Part shown: piece after piece, positions 1-11,800 of the stretch | Numbering within the stretch: position 1 is the stretch's first letter | Layout: each line of letters begins with the position of its first letter | Assembly: GCF_013425525.1 (NCBI RefSeq) | Contig: NZ_JACCKA010000044.1 | Coordinates: forward strand, 1-57,841 | Source of the DNA: Luteimonas salinisoli | GTDB taxonomy: Bacteria; Pseudomonadota; Gammaproteobacteria; Xanthomonadales; Xanthomonadaceae | Reading direction: 5' to 3' | DNA length: 57,841 nt | Notes under the pieces: generated by a model | What the model saw: the letters and a program-made list of their open reading frames with translations, nothing else | Told to the model about the DNA's origin: nothing | Database searches by the model: none | Translations under genes and position numbers: made by a program

Positions 1-297
1 CAGTTCCATTCGTTGCGGGGATGTTTCACCGTCGCCACGGGGCGGCGCTAGTGAATAGCCGCTTTTGGCAGAAGAAGAGCGCCTTCGGTCGACTGCGCGG
101 GGCGGGAGCCGCGCCGGGGGTGTTGCTCCGCCCTTCGGTCCGGCCGCGCCAGGCAGTTCCATTCGTTGCGGGGATGTTTCACCGTCGCCACGGGGCGGCG
201 CTAGTGAATAGCCGCTTTTGGCAGAAGAAGAGCGCCTTCGGTCGACTGTGCGGGGCGTGAGCCGCGCCGGGGGTGTTGCTCCGCCCTTCGGTCCGGC
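1..297. repeat. Tandem 153-bp direct repeat, two copies
   Basis: Two adjacent copies begin at 1 and 154. They differ at only two positions over about 144 bp, after which the second copy runs into the hairpin array at 293. The period is 51 codons, so one frame (from the ATG at 21) stays open through copy one and ends in copy two at a TGA created by one of the differences. Related copies lie at 57631-57841 in the same orientation. I recognise no protein family; I treat it as an extragenic repeat rather than a gene. Confidence 0.85.
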
Positions 298-510
298 CAT
301 CCATGGCCGGACTCAGGGCCGCAGACCATCCATGGTCTGCTCTCCGCAGCACCCCCGGCGCGTCTCCCGCTTGAACGTTTGTTGGGCTTCGGAGGGACTC
401 GCTACCGAGCATCCAAAAGGAAATGACCGGTGCGGCGCCCGGGCCGGGGAAATGCGGAGAGCAGGCCATGGATGGCCTGCGACGGCGAGTCGGGCCATGG
501 ATGGCCCGAC
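293..510. repeat. Array of four CCAT-SS-ATGG hairpins
   Basis: Four perfect inverted repeats lie at 293-310, 321-340, 461-480 and 489-510. All share the ten-base centre CCAT(CC or GG)ATGG, but the outer arms differ and always match each other: CCGG, GCAGA, GCAGG and GTCGGG. The first two have CC in the middle and the last two GG, so the two halves face each other. A further inverted repeat, GCTCTCCGCA at 339-348 against TGCGGAGAGC at 453-462, ties the halves together. Function unknown; a REP-like element or structured RNA is possible. Confidence 0.8.
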
Positions 511-607
511 CGAGCCGCGGAGCATTCCCCGGCCCGGGCGCCGCTGGCTCCGAAGCCCGCGAATCGCAGTCCTCACGGGCCCACGTCGCACCATGTAGCC
601 GGGCGGT

Positions 608-2962
<2,355 letters not shown>

Positions 2963-2974
2963 CCGGCCGTTCTC

Positions 2975-3979
2975 GTGAGCGGGACGACCGCCCCCGGCGA
3001 TTGGCGGCCCTCCGCGGCGGTGGAGGTCCTGCGCCTGCGCGCCCGCGTCAACGCGGCGATCCGCGCGTTCTTCGCAGGACGCGGCGTGCTGGAAGTGGAA
3101 ACGCCGGTGCTTTCCCAGGCCGGCAATACCGAGCCGAACATCGCGTCCTTCGCGCTGGATTTCGGCGGCCACCGGGACGCCGGCGCGGCGCGGCGCTGGC
3201 TGCGGACCTCGCCCGAGCATCCGCTCAAGCGCCTGCTCGCGGCAGGCGTCGGCGACTGCTACGAGCTCGGCCGGGTGTTCCGCGACGGCGAGGCGGGCGG
3301 TCGCCACAACCCCGAGTTCACCATGCTCGAGTGGTACCGCACCGGCTGGGACCATCTGCGCCTGATCGACGAGACGGTGGCCTTGGTGCAGGCCGCGCTG
3401 GCGCTGGTGGGGCGCCAGGCCGCGGTGCGGCGATGCACCTACCGCGAACTCTATCGCGAACGCCTGGGCATCGATCCGTTGCGCGCCGGAAGCGACGAAC
3501 TGCGGGCGGCGCTGGGCGATGTCGCCATCGACCCGGCGGGGCTGGGGCGCGACGACTGGCTCGACCTGCTGATGACCCACCGCATCCAGCCGCGGCTCGC
3601 GCCGGACGACATCCTGGTGGTCCGCGACTATCCCGTTTCGCAGTGCATGCTGGCGCGCGTGCGCGCGGACGATGGCGATGCCGATCCGATGCCGGTCGCC
3701 GAGCGCTTCGAGCTGTATCTCGGCCCCCTGGAACTGGCCAACGGCTACTACGAGCTGGCCGACGCCGCCGAGCAGCGCGCGCGCTTCGGCCGCGAGCTGC
3801 AGGCGCGCGCGGCGCGCGGACTCGCCCTGCCGGCGCTCGATGCGCGGTTGCTTGCTGCATTGCAGCACGGGCTGCCGGACTGCGCCGGGGTGGCGCTGGG
3901 CGTCGACCGGCTGCTGATGGCCATGCTCGGCACCCCGCGGATCGCCGATGTGCTGGCGTTCGCCTTCGCGCGCGCCTGA
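2975..3979 (+). CDS. epmA: Elongation factor P--(R)-beta-lysine ligase EpmA
   Basis: EpmA (GenX/PoxA/YjeA) is a class II lysyl-tRNA synthetase paralogue that attaches (R)-beta-lysine to a conserved lysine of elongation factor P. At 334 residues it is the size of the family and lacks the anticodon-binding domain of LysS. Visible class II motifs are motif 1 (EVETPVLSQAG, near 38), motif 2 (FRDGE followed by RHNPEFTMLEWY, near 110) and motif 3 (GVALGVDRLLMAM near the C-terminus). The start is a GTG 12 bp behind ligA; no other start fits the family. The partner genes efp and epmB are not in the window. Confidence 0.93.
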   Translation: MSGTTAPGDWRPSAAVEVLRLRARVNAAIRAFFAGRGVLEVETPVLSQAGNTEPNIASFALDFGGHRDAGAARRWLRTSPEHPLKRLLAAGVGDCYELGRVFRDGEAGGRHNPEFTMLEWYRTGWDHLRLIDETVALVQAALALVGRQAAVRRCTYRELYRERLGIDPLRAGSDELRAALGDVAIDPAGLGRDDWLDLLMTHRIQPRLAPDDILVVRDYPVSQCMLARVRADDGDADPMPVAERFELYLGPLELANGYYELADAAEQRARFGRELQARAARGLALPALDARLLAALQHGLPDCAGVALGVDRLLMAMLGTPRIADVLAFAFARA

Positions 3980-4070
3980 GTCCCGCCGGGCGCAGCCGCG
4001 GCTCCTTCGCCATGACCGGCCTTCACCACGACCGGGTAGATTGTCGGCAGTGGACTGCGTGGGAGGGGCG

Positions 4071-4583
4071 ATGAGGCAGGGCCTGCGAGCGGCGGCGGTA
4101 CTGACGGTAGCGCTGGGTTGCGGCGGTTGCGCGATCTGGCCGGGTGGGGCCGATCCGCCCGCCGGGGCGGCGAACGAGGCGCCGACCGTGCTGCGCTGCG
4201 CATCACGCGACAACCGAAGGTACTACTGCCAGGCGGACACCAGCCGCGGCGTGCGCCTGGCGCAGCAGCTGTCGACGGTCGACTGCGTTCAGGGCAGCAC
4301 CTGGGGCTACGACGGTCACGGGGTCTGGGTGGCGCGTGGCTGCCGTGGCGAGTTCCTGCTCGGCCCGGGCACTGCGGCGGGCGCCGGCGCGCAACCGCCG
4401 ACGCTGGTGCGCTGCGAGTCCGCGGGCAACCGGCACCGGCGCTGCAATGCCGTCGTGAGAAGCGAAGTGAAGCTTCTGCGACAGCTCTCGCGTACCCGCT
4501 GCGTGCAGCGCCAGAACTGGGGCTGGGACCGTGGCGGGGTCTGGGTGGACGGCGGCTGCGCGGCGGAGTTCGAGGTGCGCTGA
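4071..4583 (+). CDS. DUF3011 lipoprotein
   Basis: A predicted 170-residue lipoprotein of unknown function. The N-terminus is a signal peptide ending in a lipobox (LGCGGC), so the mature protein should be anchored by its first cysteine. The rest holds two copies of a cysteine-rich DUF3011 module of about 55 residues, each running from LRC or VRC through RQLS or QQLS and C(V)Q to a W-G-(Y/W)-D...GVWV..GC ending. The ATG at 4071 follows a strong GGGAGGGG ribosome site; TAGATT at 4037-4042 is a candidate -10. It lies between epmA and mtnA on the same strand, with no functional link visible. Confidence 0.8.
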   Translation: MRQGLRAAAVLTVALGCGGCAIWPGGADPPAGAANEAPTVLRCASRDNRRYYCQADTSRGVRLAQQLSTVDCVQGSTWGYDGHGVWVARGCRGEFLLGPGTAAGAGAQPPTLVRCESAGNRHRRCNAVVRSEVKLLRQLSRTRCVQRQNWGWDRGGVWVDGGCAAEFEVR

Positions 4584-4595
4584 GCAGTGCGCCGG

Positions 4596-4601
4596 TACAC
4601 T
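4596..4601 (+). promoter_or_regulatory. -10 box of mtnA, leaderless arrangement
   Basis: TACACT ends six bases before the ATG at 4608, and no ribosome-binding site lies between. The geometry matches those before ligA, nadK and the 5'-nucleotidase gene. Confidence 0.45.
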
Positions 4602-4607
4602 GGCGCG

Positions 4608-5666
<1,059 letters not shown>

Positions 5667-5831
5667 CCGGAGGGGGCTCGGCGCCGTCGATCCTGGCCCG
5701 CCGGCCCGCCTCGCGGTCGCGGCGACGGCGTCCACCCGAGGCGGGATCCACGGGCGCGGCGGAGGTTTCCCGAAAGACCGCCGGATTTCGCGCGGGGCGC
5801 ACGTAACCCATTGTTTTAGCGTCCAAAAAGA

Positions 5832-5861
5832 TTGGGGCGCAGGGCGCGTTCGTGCTATGAT
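5832..5861 (+). promoter_or_regulatory. gyrA promoter
   Basis: TTGGGG at 5832-5837 and TATGAT at 5856-5861 are 18 bp apart, and a TG two bases before the -10 gives an extended -10. The leader to the gyrA ATG is about 100 nt. The rest of 5667-5967 shows no gene. Confidence 0.6.
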
Positions 5862-5967
5862 TTCACGTCTTTTTCAACGTGTTGCCGGCGGGCAGTGCGG
5901 CACGCGCTTCGGGACCGCCGGAGCGGCGGTGGCCGGGCCCCGCCCAACCAGGATGCAATCACCCTAG

Positions 5968-8553
5968 ATGGTCGATTCCGCGAAAGAAATCATCCCCGTC
6001 AACCTCGAAGACGAAATGCGCCGCAGCTACCTCGATTACGCCATGAGCGTGATCGTGGGCCGCGCGCTTCCGGACGTGCGCGACGGCCTCAAGCCGGTGC
6101 ACCGTCGGGTGCTGTTCGCGATGAACGAGCTCGGCGCGCACAGCAACAAGCCGTACTACAAGTCGGCGCGTATCGTCGGCGACGTGATCGGCAAATACCA
6201 TCCGCACGGCGACTCGGCGGTCTACGACACCCTGGTGCGGATGGCGCAACCGTTCTCGCTGCGCTACATGCTGATCGACGGACAGGGCAACTTCGGTTCG
6301 GTCGACGGCGATTCGGCCGCGGCGATGCGCTACACCGAGGCGCGGATGTCGCGGCTGTCGCACGAGCTGATGGCGGACATCGACAAGGAGACGGTCGATT
6401 TCCAGCCCAACTACGACGAGAAGGAGCAGGAGCCGTCGGTGCTGCCGGCGCGGGTGCCCAACCTGCTGGTCAACGGCTCGGCCGGCATCGCGGTGGGCAT
6501 GGCGACCAACGTTCCGCCCCACAACCTGTCGGAAGTCGTCGACGCCACCATCGCCCTTATCGACGATCCCGAGATCGATATCGAGGGGCTGATGGAGCAT
6601 ATCCCCGGGCCGGATTTCCCGACCGCGGGCATCATCAACGGCGTCGGCGGCATCCACCTGGCCTATCGCACGGGGCGCGGCCGGGTGAGGATGCGCGCGC
6701 GCGCCGAGATCGAGGTGGCCGACAACGGCCGCGAGGCGATCGCCGTCACCGAGATCCCCTACCAGGTCAACAAGGCGCGGCTGATCGAGAAGATCGCCGA
6801 GCTGGTGAAGGAAAAGAAGCTCGAGGGCATCAGCGAGCTACGCGACGAGTCCGACAAGGACGGGATGCGCATCTACATCGAGATCCGCCGCGGCGATTCG
6901 GCCGAGGTGGTGCTCAACAATCTCTACCAGCAGACCCAGCTGGAATCGGTGTTCGGCATCAACATGGTGGCGCTGGTCGACGGCCGCCCGCAGCTGCTGA
7001 ACCTGAAGCAGATCCTCGAGGCGTTCGTGCGCCACCGCCGCGAGGTGGTCACGCGCAGGACCATCTTCGAGCTGCGCAAGGCGCGCAACCGCGCGCACAT
7101 CCTCGAGGGCCTGACCGTCGCGCTGGCCAATATCGACGAGATGATCGAGCTGATCAAGACCTCGGAGAATCCGCAGGTCGCCAAGGAGCGGATGCTCGCC
7201 CGGACCTGGCAGCCGGGGCTGGTCGGCGCGCTGCTGGAAGCGGCGGGGGCCGAAGCCTCGCGGCCCGAGGACCTGCCGGCCGGGGTCGGCCTGCTGGACG
7301 ACGGCTACCAGCTCACCGAGGTCCAGGCGCAGCAGATCCTGGAGATGCGTCTGCACCGCCTGACCGGCCTGGAGCAGGAGAAGCTGACCGAGGAATACCG
7401 GCAGCTGCTCGAGGCGATCCGCGGGCTGATCGAGATCCTCGAGGATCCCGACGTGCTGATGGAGGTGATCCGCACCGAGCTGCGCAACCTCAAAGAGGAG
7501 TTCGGCGACGCGCGCCGCAGCGAGATCCGCGCCAGCGAGGAGGACCTCGACATCCTCGACCTGATCGCGCCCGAGGACGTGGTGGTGACGCTGTCGCATG
7601 CAGGCTACGCCAAGCGCCAGCCGGTGACCGCCTATCGCGCGCAGAAGCGCGGCGGCCGCGGCCGCTCGGCCGCGGTCGCCAAGGAAGAGGACTTCATCGA
7701 CCGGCTGTGGCTGGTCAACACCCACGACACCCTGTTGACCTTCACCAGCGCCGGGCGGGTGTTCTGGCTGCCGGTGCACCAGCTGCCCGACGCCGGTCCG
7801 AACGCGCGCGGGCGGCCGATCGTCAACTGGATCGCGCTGGAGGAGGGCGAGCAGGTGCAGGCGGTGGTGCCGGTGCGCGAGTACGCCGAGGACAGGTTCG
7901 TGTTCTTCGCCACGCGCAACGGCACGGTGAAGAAGACGCCGCTCACCGAGTTCGCCTATCGCCTTCAGCGCGGCAAGATCGCGATTCGTCTGGACGAGGG
8001 CGATGCGCTCGTCGACGTGGCGATCACCGACGGCAGCCGCGACGTGATGCTGTTCGCCTCGAACGGCAAGGCGGTGCGGTTCGACGAGGCGTCGGTGCGT
8101 TCGATGGGCCGCACCGCGGCCGGGGTGCGCGGGATCCGCCTGGCCGAAGGCGAGTGCGTCTGCAGCCTGATCGTGGTCGAGGGCGAGGGCGACATCCTCA
8201 CCGCCAGCGCACGCGGCTTCGGCAAGCGTACGCCGGTCGCGGAGTACCCGAAGAAGGGGCGCGGCACCCAGGGCGTGCTGGCCATCAAGACCAGCGAGCG
8301 CAACGGCCATCTGGTCGGTGCGATCCAGCTCAGCGACCATCACGAGGTGCTGCTGATTTCCGACGGCGGCACGCTGGTGCGGACCCGCGCGTCGGAGATC
8401 TCGCAGGTGGGGCGGAACACCCAGGGCGTGACCTTGATGCGCCTGGCCGCCGACGAGAATCTGCAGGCGGTGGAGCGGGTGGACGCTTCGCTCGACGACG
8501 AGGCCGAGATCGTCGTGGAGCAGCCGGGTCCGGAGCAGCGGCCGGAAGCCTGA
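5968..8553 (+). CDS. gyrA: DNA gyrase subunit A
   Basis: GyrA is the breakage-reunion subunit of the type II topoisomerase that introduces negative supercoils. At 861 residues it is of normal length. The winged-helix/tower part contains the catalytic Tyr122 ([11 protein letters not shown]). The quinolone-resistance region reads [11 protein letters not shown], with Ser83 and Asp87, the residues typical of susceptible strains. The C-terminal beta-pinwheel includes the GyrA box QKRGGRG near 556-562. The ATG gives the canonical [21 protein letters not shown] start region. It has its own promoter and is followed by strong stem-loops, so it is probably a single-gene transcript. Confidence 0.98.
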   Translation: MVDSAKEIIPVNLEDEMRRSYLDYAMSVIVGRALPDVRDGLKPVHRRVLFAMNELGAHSNKPYYKSARIVGDVIGKYHPHGDSAVYDTLVRMAQPFSLRYMLIDGQGNFGSVDGDSAAAMRYTEARMSRLSHELMADIDKETVDFQPNYDEKEQEPSVLPARVPNLLVNGSAGIAVGMATNVPPHNLSEVVDATIALIDDPEIDIEGLMEHIPGPDFPTAGIINGVGGIHLAYRTGRGRVRMRARAEIEVADNGREAIAVTEIPYQVNKARLIEKIAELVKEKKLEGISELRDESDKDGMRIYIEIRRGDSAEVVLNNLYQQTQLESVFGINMVALVDGRPQLLNLKQILEAFVRHRREVVTRRTIFELRKARNRAHILEGLTVALANIDEMIELIKTSENPQVAKERMLARTWQPGLVGALLEAAGAEASRPEDLPAGVGLLDDGYQLTEVQAQQILEMRLHRLTGLEQEKLTEEYRQLLEAIRGLIEILEDPDVLMEVIRTELRNLKEEFGDARRSEIRASEEDLDILDLIAPEDVVVTLSHAGYAKRQPVTAYRAQKRGGRGRSAAVAKEEDFIDRLWLVNTHDTLLTFTSAGRVFWLPVHQLPDAGPNARGRPIVNWIALEEGEQVQAVVPVREYAEDRFVFFATRNGTVKKTPLTEFAYRLQRGKIAIRLDEGDALVDVAITDGSRDVMLFASNGKAVRFDEASVRSMGRTAAGVRGIRLAEGECVCSLIVVEGEGDILTASARGFGKRTPVAEYPKKGRGTQGVLAIKTSERNGHLVGAIQLSDHHEVLLISDGGTLVRTRASEISQVGRNTQGVTLMRLAADENLQAVERVDASLDDEAEIVVEQPGPEQRPEA

Positions 8554-8583
8554 GTCTCTGGTGACTCTCTCCGCACGGTCGCG

Positions 8584-8699
8584 GGGGAGCGCCTACCGGG
8601 CACTCCGGTCAGTCGCTCCCCGATACTCGCTTGGTGACCGGAGTGCCCGGCAGGCGCTCTGACGGCACGCCGTCACTCCGGGAGAGCATCCGTCGGATG
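8584..8699. terminator. Stem-loop cluster behind gyrA
   Basis: A 25-bp inverted repeat (8587-8611 and 8635-8659, one mismatch, 23-nt loop) is followed by TGACGGC-AC-GCCGTCA (8660-8675) and CATCC-GTC-GGATG (8687-8699). GGGGAGCG (8584-8591) can alternatively pair with CGCTCCCC (8614-8621), which would break the long stem. There is no U-tract, so this is either a Rho-independent-like 3' end of unusual form or a palindromic repeat element. The remainder of 8554-8854 holds only the promoter of the next gene. Confidence 0.6.
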
Positions 8700-8821
8700 G
8701 CCGGTGGGTGTCGATGCAACCGGAGTCGCTTACTGCCGTAGGTCGGCCGGAACCGGGGATCACCGCCGATCCCACAGACGCACCCGCGGCCTTTGCTGCC
8801 GTGTGCGCCACGACGCGCGTT

Positions 8822-8827
8822 TATACT
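8822..8827 (+). promoter_or_regulatory. -10 box for the A2M-pbpC operon
   Basis: TATACT lies 28 bp before the ATG at 8855, with an AGGAGG ribosome site at 8839-8844 between them. No convincing -35 is visible. Confidence 0.45.
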
Positions 8828-8854
8828 CGTCCCACTCCAGGAGGGGGCGTCCCG

Positions 8855-11800
8855 ATGATCCACAGGCTTGCGTACACGGTGCGGCGTTGCCGGGCGTCGA
8901 TCCTGCTGCTGCTCGCGGTGCTGGCATTCGCCGGCTGCGGACGCGACGAGACGGGCCAGCTGCCGTCGCTGAGCGGCGAGGCGATCCGGGCCGAGCGCGA
9001 GACGATCGAGGGCTTCGGGCTGGCGCGGGCGTGGCCGGACCAGCGCCGCGACGGTCTGGCGATCGCGCTGGAGTTCTCGCAGCCGCTGGTCGGCACCCAG
9101 GACTTCGACAGCCTCGTGACTTTCGCCGAGAAGGTGGACGGCGACAGCGGCTGGAGCCTGGACGAGGACGGCCGCACCTTGCGCTTCCCGTTCGTCGAGG
9201 CCAATCGCGACTACACCGTGCGGATCTCCGCGGAGCTGACCGCGGCCGACGGCACCCGGCTGGGCGAGGACCTCGAGCGCCGCGTCCACACCGGCGACCT
9301 GGAGCCGGCGGTCGGCTTCGCATCGCAGGGCAGCGTGCTGCCGGCGCGCGAGAGCCGCGGCCTGCCGGTGGTGTCGCTGAACGTGCCGGAGGTGGACGTC
9401 GAGTTCCTGCGCGTCCGGGACAGCGCGCTGCCCGCGTTCTTCGCCCAGTACCAGCGCGGCGGGCGCCGTGGCAGCTGGGAGCTGGAGAACGACTACCGCG
9501 ACAAGCGCCCGCTGGCGCAGCTGGCCGAGCCCGTGTACGTCAATCGCTTCATCCTAGGCGGCGAGCGCAACGAGCGCGTGCTCACCTACCTGCCGCTGCA
9601 GGGCATCGAGGAACTGCAGCAGCCGGGCCTGTACTTCGCGGTGATGAAGCGCACCGGATCGTTCGAGGGCGAGTTCGAGACCGCATTCTTCAGCGTCAGC
9701 GACATCGGCCTGCACGCGCGGGCGTACGAGGACCGCCTGTTCGTGCACACCGCGTCGCTCGAGAACGGCGGCGCCGTCGGCGGCGTGGAGCTGCGGGTGC
9801 TGGACAAGGCCGGCGAGACGGTATTGCGCGGCGAGACCGACCGCAACGGCAACGCGCTGCTCGACTACGCCCTCGATGCGGCGCACGTGCTGGTGGCCGG
9901 CCGCGGCAGCGACGTCTCCGTGCTGCCGTTCAACCAGCCGGCGCTGGACCTGTCCGAATTCGCGGTCGCCGGCCGCGGCCAGGCCTGGTTCGACGTCTTC
10001 GCCTGGTCCGGGCGCGACCTCTACCGCCCCGGCGAGACGGTGCGGATCTCGGCGCTGCTGCGCGACCACGACGGCGTGCCGGTCCCGGCGAAGGAGGGCG
10101 AGGGGCAGCCGCTGTTCGCACGGCTGAAGCAGCCGGACGGCAAGACCCTGTTCGAAACCCGGCTCGAGGCCGGCCCGCAGGGCTATTACCGGCTCGAACG
10201 CGAGATCCCGGTGGACGCGCCCACCGGCCGCTGGCAGGTGGAGTTCCGCACCGATCCCGGCAGCCGCGAAGCCGTGCAGGGCATGACCCTGCGGATCGAG
10301 GAGTTCCTGCCGGAGCGGATGAAGCTCGACCTCGACGCCGCCGAGCCGCGACTGGCGCCCGGCCGGCCGCTGCGGCTGCGCGCCACCGGCGCCTACCTCT
10401 ACGGCGCGCCGGCGTCGGGCAACCGCTTCACCGCCACCCTGGCGGTGGCGGTGGAGCAGCATCCGGTGGAATCGCTGCCGGACCACTTCTTCGGCGATCC
10501 GACCGTGCAGCTGCCGCGCGAGCCGAAGGAAGTGGTGGACGCCGAACTCGACGCCGGCGGCGTGCTGGAAACCGACATCGCCCTGCCCGAGGAGGCGAAG
10601 CCCAGCACGCCGATCGCCGCGCTGGTCACCGGCAGCCTGTACGAGAGCGGCGGGCGCAGCGTGAACCGCAGCCTCAAGCGGGTGCTGTGGCCGGCCGAGG
10701 CGCTGGTCGGGGTGCGGCCGCTGTTCGACGACGCCGAGGGCGCCGATGCCAACGCCCGCGCCGGCTTCGAGCTGGTGCGCGTGGACGCCTCTGGGGAGCC
10801 GCGCCCTGCGAAGGGCCTCGAGGTCACCCTGGTGCGCGAGCACCGCGACTACCATTGGCGCCACGACGCCGACGGCGGCTGGGACTACGATTTCACCCGC
10901 CGCTTCGAGAAGATCGAGACCCGAACCGTCGACGCCGGCGCCACCGCGGTGCGGATCGACTTCCCGGTGGAGTGGGGCGAGTACCGCGTCGACGTGCGCG
11001 ACCCCGGCACCGAGCTGACCACGCGCTACCCGTTCCGCGCCGGCTGGAGCTGGGGCGACCAGAACCGCGGCCTCGATGCGCGCCCGGACAAGGTCAAGCT
11101 GGGACTGGACCGCACCGGCTACCGCGCCGGGGACACGCTGAAGGTGACGGTGACGCCGCCGCATCCCGGCAAGGGCCTGCTGCTGGTCGAGAGCGACAGG
11201 CTGCTGTACGTGCAGGCCATCGACGCCGAGCCGGGCAGCGAGTTCGAGATCCCGGTGACCGAGGACTGGGAGCGGCACGACGTCTACGTGACCGCGCTGG
11301 TGTTCCGCGGCGGAAGCGCCGCCAGCAAGGTGACGCCGGCGCGGGCGGTGGGTATCGCCCATGTGCCGGTCGACCGCAGCGACCGGCGCGTGGCGGTGGG
11401 CCTGTCGGTCCGGGAGCTGGTGCGCCCGGAGCGGCCGCTGCGGGTCAGCGTGAGTGCGCCGCAGCTCGCCGGGAAGGAGGCCTGGGCCACGATCTCGGCG
11501 GTGGACGTCGGCATCCTCAACATCACCCGCTTCCCGGTGCCGGACGCGTTGGCGCATTTCTTCGCCCAGCGGCGCTTCGGGGTCGACGCCTATGACGTCT
11601 ACGGGCGGGTGATCGAGAGCTACGAGGGCGGCATCGCGCGCCTGCGCTTCGGCGGCGACATGCCGCTCGACGCGCTGCCGCAGGCGCGGCGCCCGACCGC
11701 CCGGGTGCAGACCGTGGACCTGTTCGCCGGACCGGTGAAGCTGGACGCCGACGGCAATGCCAGGGTGGATCTCGACGTGCCCGACTTCAACGGCACGCTG

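Noticed and set aside
21..260. 79-codon frame in the terminal repeat as a real gene
   Set aside because: No ribosome site, no homologue recognised, content fully explained by the repeat; kept only as an observation.
6205..6240. Quinolone-resistance mutation in gyrA
   Set aside because: Ser83 and Asp87 are the usual susceptible residues.
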